NCBI GenBank assembly: GCA_947488765.1
Contig: CANLAE010000001.1
Span: 1-64,000 of the forward strand
Source of the DNA: Chitinophagaceae bacterium
Lineage (GTDB): Bacteria; Bacteroidota; Bacteroidia; Chitinophagales; Chitinophagaceae
Reading direction: 5' to 3'
DNA length: 64,000 nucleotides
Position numbers and translations under genes: made by a program. Under the pieces are notes generated by a model. That model saw nothing but the letters and a program-made list of their open reading frames with translations. It ran no database searches and was not told where the DNA came from. This document shows, piece by piece, positions 26,968 to 36,976 of this stretch (the first letter of the stretch is position 1; each line of letters begins with the position of its first letter).

Positions 26968-28449
26968 TTAATTCATCTTCATCCAACTAACACCTACTTG
27001 TTGTTTTGTTACTATCCATTGAGGATTAAACTGAGTAATTTCGGCAACCGATAATTGTATTTGATGAACAGATAATCTTTGATTGATGGAATCTATTACT
27101 GATTGATCAATACTTTTTTGTAAATACTTAAATTCATTTTTTTGAATAATTTCTTTGGTATTAAATAATGAAAACCCTGTAATATTTGTTGAGCCATTAT
27201 TGTAAAAATTATTCTTCGAAGTATAAGTGGTATTAGGATCCGACAACTCAATTGGATCAGTATTTTTACCAATTGAATTAATAATTTTATTGCCCACTAA
27301 TATTACATTTTTTGGAGCAATCATTGGCTTTCCTTTGGCACTGTTTCCCATTCCTAATCTAATAGCCGGACCAACAGAATTTACAACTGTATTAAAAGCT
27401 ATAATTGCATTGTCTGCGGGATAATATTCGTTTAATTCAGAACCTACTAATCCGGACATAATAGTAATTGGTGCTTTCAAACTTTTATCGCCACCTTCTA
27501 AATTTTCAACATAATTATTAAAGCAAGTATTGTTTGGATTGATGATTCTTAAACCTGCACTTTCTGTTCTGCCCGAACTGCCTTTCATATAATTGCCATA
27601 AACAAAACATTGCTGTCCATGCCTTATTACCATGCCGCCATCGTTTGCCACAAATGTGTTGAAGCGATAAATATTATTCCAACTTTTATTGCTAATAATT
27701 TCTGCTTCTATTCTTTCTTGTTCAAAATAATTATACTCAATAATATTGAAGCCATGTGAAAAAGAAGTGGTGCTAGTTCCTATTCTCATTTGTTCTCCGC
27801 CATTGCTTGAAAAAGTTCTGTAACCAAAATAATTGTGGTGAATGTGATGGTGCGTAGAAGGTGCTCCATCGCTGCCAGGAACATAACCTTTTGGTTGCTG
27901 GTATTCTACAACCAATGTTGGGCCCTTATTTAATTTTCCGGTAAAATAACAATGATCTACTTCGTTGTATGTGCCAACAACATTGATGTAATAATTATTA
28001 GCGCCACTTGCTTCAGACATGGTATAATTTACAATTGCACAGTCGGTGATTCTGCAATGATTGGCTTCGCTAAACTTTCCAGTTGTTTTCACCCTGAAAT
28101 CTATGACATGCTCACTTCCCAAAGTACAAATTCCTTCAAAACGAAATCCTTGTACCTGCAAGTAGTCTCCGCTGATACAAATTTGCGAACTGCCCGAAAA
28201 AGCAACTCTACCTGGGGTTTCAGACTTTAGAACAATTGGTTTATCTATTGTTCCATTTTTGTTTGGCAGAAAATTAATTTTTAAATCTGTATAATTTCCA
28301 TTCTTCCAGATAATAAAATCACCTGCCTTTACATTTTGTAATGCAGCATTGAATTCTTCTGTATTGGCAACAAAAAAATCAGCAGCATTTACCTGAATAA
28401 AGAAAGTTGACAGAATAATTAAAAAGCCAAATCGTATATTTTTTTTCAT
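26968..28449 (-). CDS. PL6-family lyase without T9SS tail
   Basis: A 493-residue secreted beta-helix protein. A signal peptide of about 22 residues (cleaved near VNA) is followed by a PL6 domain. The active-site signature EAEIISNKS plus IRHG is intact (Ca-binding Glu pair, Lys, Arg). It ends shortly after the helix, lacking a sorting domain, and is therefore likely periplasmic. It would act on oligosaccharides released by the T9SS-tailed lyases. Substrate, whether dermatan/chondroitin or alginate type, cannot be told. Confidence 0.83.
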   Translation of the reverse strand: MKKNIRFGFLIILSTFFIQVNAADFFVANTEEFNAALQNVKAGDFIIWKNGNYTDLKINFLPNKNGTIDKPIVLKSETPGRVAFSGSSQICISGDYLQVQGFRFEGICTLGSEHVIDFRVKTTGKFSEANHCRITDCAIVNYTMSEASGANNYYINVVGTYNEVDHCYFTGKLNKGPTLVVEYQQPKGYVPGSDGAPSTHHHIHHNYFGYRTFSSNGGEQMRIGTSTTSFSHGFNIIEYNYFEQERIEAEIISNKSWNNIYRFNTFVANDGGMVIRHGQQCFVYGNYMKGSSGRTESAGLRIINPNNTCFNNYVENLEGGDKSLKAPITIMSGLVGSELNEYYPADNAIIAFNTVVNSVGPAIRLGMGNSAKGKPMIAPKNVILVGNKIINSIGKNTDPIELSDPNTTYTSKNNFYNNGSTNITGFSLFNTKEIIQKNEFKYLQKSIDQSVIDSINQRLSVHQIQLSVAEITQFNPQWIVTKQQVGVSWMKMN

Positions 28450-28484
28450 TCAATAATATTCAAGTTTTTATAAAATTTATACGA

Positions 28485-30215
28485 TTATTTTTGAATAATA
28501 AGTTTCGTTGTTTCCGAAAATTGACTGGTAAAAACTTTAATAAAATAAGTTCCGTTTTTTAGGTCGGCAACATTGTACGTAAAGCTATTACTTCCTGTTG
28601 ATGAACTTGGCGCAGCAATAAAAGTTTTAACAACTTGCCCATGAAGATTACATATTGAAATCTTGAAGGATGTTGTAATGTTTTGTTTTAATTGAAGCTG
28701 AATTGAATTAGCAGCCGGATTTGGAAAAACAGCAATGCTATAATTTTTTGTGAAGTTAATATTTTGAACAGGGGTTGGTACACCCGGGCAAGGTCCTTGA
28801 GGTCCGCCTAAATAACAAGGACCAACATCTAATAATGTTAATGGACGATTGGTTGTGTTGCCTGTTGTAAACTCGTCACAACCAACATCTTTTTGTGCAG
28901 CTAAAGTTGGTCTTGATTGTCCGCTGATATCAAAAGACAACGTATTATCATCATCTACATTTGGAATGTCATAAATAAGCGGATAAGAAATACTTGAAGC
29001 ATTAATTGCAGGGCTTGTAGAAGTTAAACCGTAATAATTATCGCTGTTAAGAGCCAATGCAGGATTGGTATTTGACATGCCTGAAGCTATTGTAATACCA
29101 AGTGTTCCCTGATACATATTGCCTGCCCATGTTGTACCATTATTGCTGTTTTTAAAAATAGTACCTGATGATTTTACAAAAATATTATTTGCCCATGTAT
29201 TATTTACAGCACCAACCCCACCCAAATCAATGTATCCGCAATTATAAAAAGTATTGTGAAAGAAATTTATATTATTCAAAACATTGGTAGAGTTAGCAGT
29301 ATAATACACATACGTTACTGCATCAGCCGAACTTCCAACTCCTGAGTTTTGAAAATAATTGTTGTAACAAAAGATATTGTTTGCTTCTTTTACTCTGATG
29401 CCACCTGCATTAATAAAGAAATTACTGTAAGCAACATTATTATCTCCATTTCTAAAACACAACATTGCATTTTGCTGATTGGTGAATGTGCAAAAACGTA
29501 CTGTATTATCTCTACTTTTTATTGAAACACTTTCACTATCTCCATCTCCGGTATTATTGAAATAACAAAACTCAACAATATCTCTTGCGCTGTTTGTTGA
29601 CTCAGTGCTTAAACCAATTCTTACAGGTTCATTGCCATTATCGCCACCTAGTCCATAAAAATTTTGAAAAGAACAATACCTGATTTTGTGATAACCCGGA
29701 ACGGTTGGTGATGTTGAAACCTGAATGGTACAGCCCAATTCGGCAGTGAGTGGTTTCTTTTCAATGTTGCAATAAGCAACTTGATTGTATTGAGAACCGG
29801 CTTTTATTTCGATATATTTTTTGGCATAATACCCACTGAAATTTAAATGAGATAACACATTGTTACTTCCATAAACTTCAATTAAATAAGCTGTTCCAAT
29901 ATCTCCGGATGTAAACTGAAAGCCAACAAAATTATTATTGTTTCCATTGATATTAATATCGTTTGTCCCATTCAAATACACGCCACCTGGGGTTACCGCC
30001 CTTACAGTTATTCCATTGCGATTGATATTGATTACATTATTTAAATATGTTCCGTTGGCTAGTGAAATCGTATCGCCAGAAGCTGCATTATTAAGTGCAA
30101 GTTGCAAATTGGCAATTGAATTTACAGTAATATTTGCGGCATTTACAGAATGCACAAACATAAAGTTAAACATCAATATTGTTGCAAAATTAAAATGTTT
30201 AAAAAATAATTTCAT
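28485..30215 (-). CDS. Divergent PL6/beta-helix protein with T9SS tail
   Basis: About 576 residues from the ATG at 30215 (MKLFFKHFNFATILMFNFMF, signal peptide ending VNA). An upstream extension to 30332 is out of keeping with an export signal. The beta-helix domain resembles the other PL6 proteins. The active-site region reads DSESVSIKS and CFRNG: one Ca-ligand Glu is replaced by Asp, but Lys and Arg remain. A T9SS sorting domain closes it (VFPNPAANSIQL, LIIQK). Possibly a lyase with altered specificity or a binding protein. The ATG lies 29 nt downstream of the sulfatase stop (30244), so co-transcription is likely. Confidence 0.75.
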   Translation of the reverse strand: MKLFFKHFNFATILMFNFMFVHSVNAANITVNSIANLQLALNNAASGDTISLANGTYLNNVININRNGITVRAVTPGGVYLNGTNDININGNNNNFVGFQFTSGDIGTAYLIEVYGSNNVLSHLNFSGYYAKKYIEIKAGSQYNQVAYCNIEKKPLTAELGCTIQVSTSPTVPGYHKIRYCSFQNFYGLGGDNGNEPVRIGLSTESTNSARDIVEFCYFNNTGDGDSESVSIKSRDNTVRFCTFTNQQNAMLCFRNGDNNVAYSNFFINAGGIRVKEANNIFCYNNYFQNSGVGSSADAVTYVYYTANSTNVLNNINFFHNTFYNCGYIDLGGVGAVNNTWANNIFVKSSGTIFKNSNNGTTWAGNMYQGTLGITIASGMSNTNPALALNSDNYYGLTSTSPAINASSISYPLIYDIPNVDDDNTLSFDISGQSRPTLAAQKDVGCDEFTTGNTTNRPLTLLDVGPCYLGGPQGPCPGVPTPVQNINFTKNYSIAVFPNPAANSIQLQLKQNITTSFKISICNLHGQVVKTFIAAPSSSTGSNSFTYNVADLKNGTYFIKVFTSQFSETTKLIIQK

Positions 30216-30243
30216 GTACTTGCATTTAACAATTAAAAAAGAG

Positions 30244-31869
30244 TTATTTCCCTTCCTGAGATTTAAAATAAGCAACCATTTTACCATACAATTCTTTTGA
30301 AACAACATCATAACTTTTTTCTTTGGCCACATTAATTGTTTCTAAAGGATCTTTTTTATAATCATACAATTCAATACCAACAATTAATGCAGGGTTGAAA
30401 GGTTGATTGCTTCTAAAATTATCTTTCATCCAAACAGTATATCTGTATTGATTGTTACGGATTGAATAACCCATCAATTTTGAATCGGCATAACCTTGTC
30501 TGTCTGTTTCAACGCCATTGGCACTTCTTGGATATTGACTTACAGAAAATTCTTTTACAGAAACAGCCGGATTTTTCATCACCGGCACAAGACTTTTTCC
30601 ATCTAACTGTTCAGGTATTTGTAAAGTTGCTAAATCACATAAGGTTGGAAAAATATCAATATGCTCAGATTGCGAATTTGATTTTGATGGTTTAATTCCA
30701 GGAGCAGAAATGATCAATGGTGCATGCGTTGCCTGCTCAAAATTGGTATGCTTACACCATAAATTATGATCACCTAAATGCCAACCATGATCACCCCAAA
30801 GTACAATGATGGTATTTTTTGTTAAACCCAATGAATCCATTGCTTTCAAGAGTTTTCCTACTTGTGCATCGGTATAAGAAATAGCTGCATAATAGCCATG
30901 AATTAATTCTTTTTGTTTGTCTAACGGAAGTGTAAGTCCAAAAGATTTTTGATCTGTAAAAGAGGTTAGTGGCGGAATATCAGAATAGCCTCTCAATTCA
31001 CCTGCATTATGATATGCTACATCAACTGCATTTTTTGATTTTTCCTGAAAAGGTGCAACAGGCATCTCTTCTCTTTTGTATAAGTCCCAATATTTTTTTG
31101 GAGATACAAATGGTAAATGTGGTTTTGAAAAACCTACAGCAAAAAAGAATGGCTTAGTTTCTGATTTTAATTTTTCTAATATTTCAATTGCCCTTACAAC
31201 ATTTGCACCATCATTATATGCATTGTCTGGAACATCCACACATTCTATAGAAGGCTTTATTTTTTTAGAAACATAATCATCTGCATCTTTTTCGTTCATG
31301 CCTTTATCTTCAGCTTCTTTTCTAAACTTAGTAACCAATACTTTTGTTTCCGGTGATTGATAAGCTCCTGAAACGGGCATTCCTGTTTCCTTTGCGTAAT
31401 ATCTTTCCTCTGTTTTAAAATAGTTATAATAAGGCACACTCCATGAAGGTTCATCCATTTTTTTATCTACACATCTTGAATCATATACTTTTCCAATTCC
31501 TTGTGAAGAATACCCCTGACTTGCAAAATATTGTGGTATGGTTAAAATGTTTGGATTGATATCACGCATCTTTGTTTTTAAGTCCCAAACTTTTGTATAA
31601 TCAGGACGTTTGCCCGTCATTAAACTTGCTCTTGTTGGTCCGCATACAGCTTGTTGCACATAGTTGTTCATGAAAACTGTCCCCATTTTTGCAAGGCGAT
31701 CAATATTTGGCGTCTTAACCATTTTATTGCCATAGCAACCCATATCAGGTTTTAAATCATCTATAGCTATAAATAAAATATTCGGCTTTGTTTTTTGCTG
31801 CGCAAATGTTTGCTGTGTATACACAGATGTAATTACAAAAAGGAGTAAGCAATATTTGTTTTTTTTCAT
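30244..31869 (-). CDS. Secreted sulfatase (iduronate-2-sulfatase-like)
   Basis: A 541-residue sulfatase. The signal peptide (about 1-25) is followed by the metal site IDDLKPDMGCYG, the modification site C76-G-P-T-R and WGDHGWHLGDH. It is closely similar in sequence order to the sulfatase at 34154-35761 (shared WDLKTKMRD, LTIPQY and LGDH segments), indicating gene duplication within the block. It resembles iduronate-2-sulfatase-type enzymes. It acts on a sulfated uronate or hexosamine. Confidence 0.87.
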   Translation of the reverse strand: MKKNKYCLLLFVITSVYTQQTFAQQKTKPNILFIAIDDLKPDMGCYGNKMVKTPNIDRLAKMGTVFMNNYVQQAVCGPTRASLMTGKRPDYTKVWDLKTKMRDINPNILTIPQYFASQGYSSQGIGKVYDSRCVDKKMDEPSWSVPYYNYFKTEERYYAKETGMPVSGAYQSPETKVLVTKFRKEAEDKGMNEKDADDYVSKKIKPSIECVDVPDNAYNDGANVVRAIEILEKLKSETKPFFFAVGFSKPHLPFVSPKKYWDLYKREEMPVAPFQEKSKNAVDVAYHNAGELRGYSDIPPLTSFTDQKSFGLTLPLDKQKELIHGYYAAISYTDAQVGKLLKAMDSLGLTKNTIIVLWGDHGWHLGDHNLWCKHTNFEQATHAPLIISAPGIKPSKSNSQSEHIDIFPTLCDLATLQIPEQLDGKSLVPVMKNPAVSVKEFSVSQYPRSANGVETDRQGYADSKLMGYSIRNNQYRYTVWMKDNFRSNQPFNPALIVGIELYDYKKDPLETINVAKEKSYDVVSKELYGKMVAYFKSQEGK

Positions 31870-31904
31870 CGATATGATTTTTAATATTGAAAATTTTTAT
31901 TGAT

Positions 31905-33947
31905 TTATTGTTTTAAAAATTTAATCATCTCTCCATCATCTGTTTGTATCAAATAAATTCCTGATAAAAGTGAACTCACATTAAAATGCTTTGTACCGGT
32001 TATACTGCTAGATATAATTTGTTGTCCTTTGTTATTCATGAATTTCAAACGAACTGGTACATCTGAATGAGCCGTAAGTATAACTTCATTTTTTACAGCA
32101 TTAGATTTTATAGACAATTTCTTTGCCTTAAAAGAAATTAATTTAATGGTACTGTAAATGAATTTTCCATCAGCATCTAATTGTTTCAAGCGATAATAAT
32201 TATTACCATTTGATGGAGTTAGATGCTCAAAAGAATAATGTGATGTTTGATTGGTTGTTCCATTACCGTTTACTTGACCCACTTTATTAAAATCAATTCC
32301 ATTTAAAGATTGTTCTACAACAAAATGACTATTATTATTTTCTCTTGCTGTTGTCCAAGAAAGATAAACAGCTTTTTCTTTTTTGGTGGCTTCAAAATTG
32401 ATGAGTTGTACAGGAACTGCATTACTTAAGCGGTCAGATAATTGTTTAATAAATAAACTTGGTATTGCTGTAATATTTATTCCCTGAGATTGAACGATAC
32501 CAAGATTTTCATTATTTGTCATGTCTCCATTTTTGGTAATGTCCGGGCAAATAGCACCAATTGCCCAGTTGCGAACATCGCCTCTTGGGTTTTGGATGAC
32601 CATTCTTGAAGCCGTACAATTCCAAAACATAATTTGAGCCCCCGACCAACCATGACCAGAGCCTGAGGTTGTTCTGTTTTGTACATTTTGCCTACCGTTG
32701 CCTTTAATATTATCAAACAAAATACCTGTTGACCAACGATGATGCGGACCAACGTCATTATTTTGAAGCGTAGAAGTACAATTATAAAAAACATTCGGAC
32801 CGCAAGTTCGACTTCCATTTACATAATCATGTCGTCCGTCTCTTGTTGAACAATTTTTTATCAAACTTCGCTGACCATTGATGTTAAAAGAATATCTTCT
32901 GCCTCCATCTACAATAGATTTTGCATCCAACATTTTACAACTATCTACTGTTATCCATGATGCATTATCTAGCACATTTACTGCAGAATAACCAAAATAA
33001 TATACTTCAATATTACGAGCCCAGCTGTTAATAATTTTATCAAAAGTAATTGCATCCCATCCATGATTTTCATCTGTTGCAGATGCATAGTAAGATGAAA
33101 TTCTCATATTTTCAACGCCACATTTTTCAATGCGAGCAGTAGTATATTTCATTAGTTCTCCAGTTGCATATTGTGGATCTATTATATCCATTATTGGAGC
33201 ATCTAATGTAATAACATTGCCATTTACAGCTTTAACAATTCTGTCTGAATACATATCGTAAGAAGATGCAGTCCAATTTGTTACAATAGGATCTAAAAGT
33301 GTAAGTGAATCCATGCCCAACAAATTAATCCATGCTGCATTTGGAATTCGGTGCACAAAAACTTTATCACCTGCAACAAATGTATGACCGGATGCCACTG
33401 ATATTTGAGTAGTTCCGTATGGCACATACGAATCAGTTATTGCTTTTTTCGTTGATGATACTGTTGAGGTTCCTGATGTACCTGCAAAAGCAAATAAAGT
33501 ATGTTGTGCTGTTTTTGTAGCATAAAAATTTGTACCCGATCCATTAAAACCAACACCACGTAATACAATTCCACTTGCTGTAATGTTAATAGTATTGCTA
33601 ATATTATAAGTACCTGCTGTAAAAAGAATTGCACCCCTAAACCCATTTGCATCTAAAGGCATTGCAGCAACTGTATTAATTGCATTTTGAACATTGTTAT
33701 AATTATCACCAGTCACCGGAGAAACAGTTAATACAACGGGTACCGTTGGAATAGGTGCTTCGCTATTCATGTAACCAACCCCGCTAAAATCGGGTACTTT
33801 ATTCCCTTTTGCATCGGGGGTATAAACTAATTTACCATTGCTGCCAATAGAAACTAAAGTGGTTGTTTGTGCATTAAGAGTATCCACTGTAAATAATAAA
33901 ATACTAAGTAATCCAATAAAAATAATTCGATATATTACGAACCTCAT
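31905..33947 (-). CDS. Secreted beta-helix protein, T9SS cargo, putative lyase
   Basis: A 680-residue protein with signal peptide (about 1-26). A parallel beta-helix domain (about 60-500) carries repeated N/C-rich turns (NIEVYYFGYSAVNVLDNASW, INSWARNIEV, and Cys/His rich FYNCTSTLQNNDVGPHHRWSTG). A beta-sandwich (about 515-610) and a T9SS sorting domain follow. It is not a PL6 by its motif. The fold is that of pectate-lyase-superfamily proteins, but the family and any catalytic residues are not recognised. It sits between two related sulfatases, so it probably works on the same polysaccharide. Confidence 0.65.
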   Translation of the reverse strand: MRFVIYRIIFIGLLSILLFTVDTLNAQTTTLVSIGSNGKLVYTPDAKGNKVPDFSGVGYMNSEAPIPTVPVVLTVSPVTGDNYNNVQNAINTVAAMPLDANGFRGAILFTAGTYNISNTINITASGIVLRGVGFNGSGTNFYATKTAQHTLFAFAGTSGTSTVSSTKKAITDSYVPYGTTQISVASGHTFVAGDKVFVHRIPNAAWINLLGMDSLTLLDPIVTNWTASSYDMYSDRIVKAVNGNVITLDAPIMDIIDPQYATGELMKYTTARIEKCGVENMRISSYYASATDENHGWDAITFDKIINSWARNIEVYYFGYSAVNVLDNASWITVDSCKMLDAKSIVDGGRRYSFNINGQRSLIKNCSTRDGRHDYVNGSRTCGPNVFYNCTSTLQNNDVGPHHRWSTGILFDNIKGNGRQNVQNRTTSGSGHGWSGAQIMFWNCTASRMVIQNPRGDVRNWAIGAICPDITKNGDMTNNENLGIVQSQGINITAIPSLFIKQLSDRLSNAVPVQLINFEATKKEKAVYLSWTTARENNNSHFVVEQSLNGIDFNKVGQVNGNGTTNQTSHYSFEHLTPSNGNNYYRLKQLDADGKFIYSTIKLISFKAKKLSIKSNAVKNEVILTAHSDVPVRLKFMNNKGQQIISSSITGTKHFNVSSLLSGIYLIQTDDGEMIKFLKQ

Positions 33948-34153
33948 ACTTTACTTTTTTATTGATATAAATTAGATGAAATTATTTATTGAGTGATTGA
34001 TGTATTTTTTTGAACTTTTTCACTTTGGTGGTTAAAGTTTTATTAATAAAATCAGTTGATCTCTATAAAAAACAGTTTGTGCTGTATTAAATACAACACA
34101 AACTAAGAATTTAATTGCCATAAAACTGAATCCGATTTAATACAGATTTTCTT

Positions 34154-35761
34154 TTATTTTTTTTGAGCAGCTAAAAAAGCAACTACTTTACCTTTCAACT
34201 CAGCTGCGATTGTTGCATAATTTTTGTCATTGGCAACATTTACTTTTTCCAATGGATCTTTTACATAATCATACATTTCTACAGCATATACTCTTGATTG
34301 ATCGAATATTTCAGCAGAGGTATAATTGTTATTCATCCAAAGTGTGTAACGATATTTATCATTACGCAAACTATAGCCCATTAATTTACCATTGGTGTAA
34401 CCTAGTTTTTTAAATTCATCTCCTTTTAATTTTCTAGGATATTGGCTCATAGAAAATTCTTTTACAGAAGCCTTGTTATTCTGCATCAAAGGTTTTAAGT
34501 TTTTCCCTTGAAGTACAGCAGGGATAGGAGTTCCAGCCAAATCACAAATTGTAGGGAAGATATCAATATGCTCGGTCATTGAATTGGTTTTACCTGCTTT
34601 CAACCCTGGTGCAGCAATAATTAATGGAGAACGGGTTGCTTGCTCAAAATTGGTATGCTTTCCCCACATATCATGATCGCCCAAATGCCATCCATGATCA
34701 CCCCAAAGTACAATAATGGTATTGTTCAAAGTGCCTAAAGAATCCAAAGTGTTTAACAAAATTCCAACTTGTGCATCAGTGTAAGAAATTGCTGCATAAT
34801 AACCGTGCAACAGTTCTTTTTGTTTTTCAGGTTTTAATCCTGCTCTTAGTTCTTCTTTTGTAAATGTGGTAAACTCCGGAATATCAGAATAATTACGCAA
34901 TTCACCCGATGATTCATACGCAATGAAAACTTCATTAGCAGCATGTTGCTGAAAAGGAGCCAACGGCATGTCTTCTCTTTTGTATAAATCCCAATATTTT
35001 TTTGGAGATACAAAAGGCAAATGTGGCTTATGAAAACCAACAGCCATAAAGAATGGTTGCTTTGCTTTTGAAAATGCAATCATTTGTGCTTTTCCTTTTA
35101 AAGCAGTTACACCATCTTCATATGCATTGTCAGGAAGGTCTAAACATTCTGTTGCAGGACCTGGTTTTCCTGAAACAGGATTATCGCCATCTTCATCTTT
35201 CTCAGTTTTCCCATTTCCTTTTACCACACCTCTTTCAGCAGCCAATGCTTTTAAAGCAGGCGACTGATAATGTTTAAATGCCGGTTCACCAAGTCCGTTT
35301 GCATAATCACTAGCAAAAGCTTTGATATAAGGTACCGTCCATGATTGCTCATCAGATTTTTTATCCACACAGCTTGGATGATAAATTTTTCCAACTCCTG
35401 CTGTTGCGTATCCTTGAGAAATTAAATATTGGGGAATGGTTAAAATATCCGGATTCATATCACGCATTTTGGTTTTTAAATCCCAAATTTTTGTAACATC
35501 CGGACGCATCCCTGTCATTAAGCTTGCACGTGTTGGTCCGCATACAGCTTGTTGACAATAATTACTTAAAAACACTGTTCCCATTTTAGCCAATCTGTCT
35601 ATGTTTGGGGTTTTCACCATTTTATTGCCATAACAGCCTAATTCTGGTTTTAAGTCATCAATTGCAATAAACAACACATTCGGTTTGGAAGATTGTTGTG
35701 CAATAACTTGCGTTCCTGTTAATGCAAACAACGAGAGTTGTAATAAAAACACTTTTTTCAT
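34154..35761 (-). CDS. Secreted sulfatase (iduronate-2-sulfatase-like), paralogue
   Basis: A 535-residue sulfatase. It has a signal peptide of about 21 residues (TQVIAQQ end), IDDLKPELGCYG metal site, C74-G-P-T-R modification motif and WGDHGWHLGDHDMW. It is a paralogue of the 30244 sulfatase. Differences in the middle (AERGVVKGNGKTEKDEDGD insert) suggest different substrate fit. Co-transcribed with the alginate-lyase-type gene upstream (35804-36976). Confidence 0.87.
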   Translation of the reverse strand: MKKVFLLQLSLFALTGTQVIAQQSSKPNVLFIAIDDLKPELGCYGNKMVKTPNIDRLAKMGTVFLSNYCQQAVCGPTRASLMTGMRPDVTKIWDLKTKMRDMNPDILTIPQYLISQGYATAGVGKIYHPSCVDKKSDEQSWTVPYIKAFASDYANGLGEPAFKHYQSPALKALAAERGVVKGNGKTEKDEDGDNPVSGKPGPATECLDLPDNAYEDGVTALKGKAQMIAFSKAKQPFFMAVGFHKPHLPFVSPKKYWDLYKREDMPLAPFQQHAANEVFIAYESSGELRNYSDIPEFTTFTKEELRAGLKPEKQKELLHGYYAAISYTDAQVGILLNTLDSLGTLNNTIIVLWGDHGWHLGDHDMWGKHTNFEQATRSPLIIAAPGLKAGKTNSMTEHIDIFPTICDLAGTPIPAVLQGKNLKPLMQNNKASVKEFSMSQYPRKLKGDEFKKLGYTNGKLMGYSLRNDKYRYTLWMNNNYTSAEIFDQSRVYAVEMYDYVKDPLEKVNVANDKNYATIAAELKGKVVAFLAAQKK

Positions 35762-35803
35762 GGTTCAACTTTAATTGTTAATTATAAATTCTTATTTTAA
35801 ATT

Positions 35804-36976
35804 TTATTCTATCCAAATTAATGGATTTCTTACTGGAAGATTTCTGATTACTTCTTCAGTTTCAGGAAAATGTTCCAGTTTTTTCCATGTTTTCAACCAG
35901 TTTTTATTTTGATATGCCTGATAACCAAATAATAAAAAAGGTTGTGCCACGGGCCAATCATTCCAATACATTACATCTTCAGGATAAGTCCATGCAGACT
36001 TGTTTGCTACAAACGGATACATAAATGTAATTGCCTGTTGAATGTTGCGTCCATCTGGTAAAGTATAGTCCCAAAGATTAGATGCTTTTGTACTTAATAC
36101 CTGACAAATAGTAGTCATGGCATCTAAATTAAAAAGCGAGTAAACATAAGGTTTTGTTCTTTTCATTTCCAGCGGAAAACTACCATTAGCATCCATTTGA
36201 TTGGGAAACAAAATATTTTTAAACTTGCTTTTGCATTCTTCCAGTAATATTTGGTTGTTGGTTAATTTAGCAAAAACGGCTACTTGCATTACCCAGCAAG
36301 TACCATGATTATTTTTAGCTTCTCTTTCTTCAATACCATAAGGATGTGTGGTAACCCATTGCAAATAGGATGAAAACCATTCTTTAATTTTTTTTATCTC
36401 CGCTTCATGTCCAACAGTCATTTTCTCCAACACCCTTAGACTTTGTGCTACCTCCATCATTTGAATCATATCTATTATGCCAATGCTTCTGCCGGTTGCT
36501 TTTCCTTTGATTGCTTGTGCATATAATAAAGATGGATTCATATAAGTTGACTCATCTGAAAACCAAGCATTCAAATGCACAAAAGCGTGCTTCACATATT
36601 GATTGTTTTTAGTAATCATGTATGCTGAAGTCAAATATCCGATGACTTGGCTGAAACGCACCATAGCTTTTCGGTGAGCAGTAAAATTGTTGGGGTTAGA
36701 TAATCCATCTTTTTGAATATATGGTCCATTTGGGTTATCGGGATTGGGCCACCAATAATCTCCTTCCGAAAAAAAGTCATGAACGCCTCCGGCAGATCGC
36801 TCACAATGTTCGGTAGTTATTGTAACAGGGGGTTGTGTTAATGCCCATTCCGCTTTGGCAATAATATTTTTTTGCAGTACTTTTTTCAGTGTTGCAGATA
36901 AATCATCTGTACAAAATGCAGTAATACTCATCAGTAAAAAACACAGCGGAAATAGGTATAGTTTCAATAGTCGCAT
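35804..36976 (-). CDS. Alginate-lyase-superfamily protein (PL38-like)
   Basis: A 390-residue secreted protein with signal peptide (about 1-22, ending TAFC). The helical (alpha/alpha)-barrel features DYWWPNPDNPNGPYIQKDG, then TAHRKAM, and EREAKNNHGTCWVMQ with the conserved Asn-His pair are those of alginate_lyase/PL38 enzymes. The role is probably lyase cleavage of a uronic-acid polymer or its oligosaccharides. It is the most upstream gene of the block and so is likely nearest its promoter, though none is clearly recognised in the 300 nt upstream. Confidence 0.8.
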   Translation of the reverse strand: MRLLKLYLFPLCFLLMSITAFCTDDLSATLKKVLQKNIIAKAEWALTQPPVTITTEHCERSAGGVHDFFSEGDYWWPNPDNPNGPYIQKDGLSNPNNFTAHRKAMVRFSQVIGYLTSAYMITKNNQYVKHAFVHLNAWFSDESTYMNPSLLYAQAIKGKATGRSIGIIDMIQMMEVAQSLRVLEKMTVGHEAEIKKIKEWFSSYLQWVTTHPYGIEEREAKNNHGTCWVMQVAVFAKLTNNQILLEECKSKFKNILFPNQMDANGSFPLEMKRTKPYVYSLFNLDAMTTICQVLSTKASNLWDYTLPDGRNIQQAITFMYPFVANKSAWTYPEDVMYWNDWPVAQPFLLFGYQAYQNKNWLKTWKKLEHFPETEEVIRNLPVRNPLIWIE

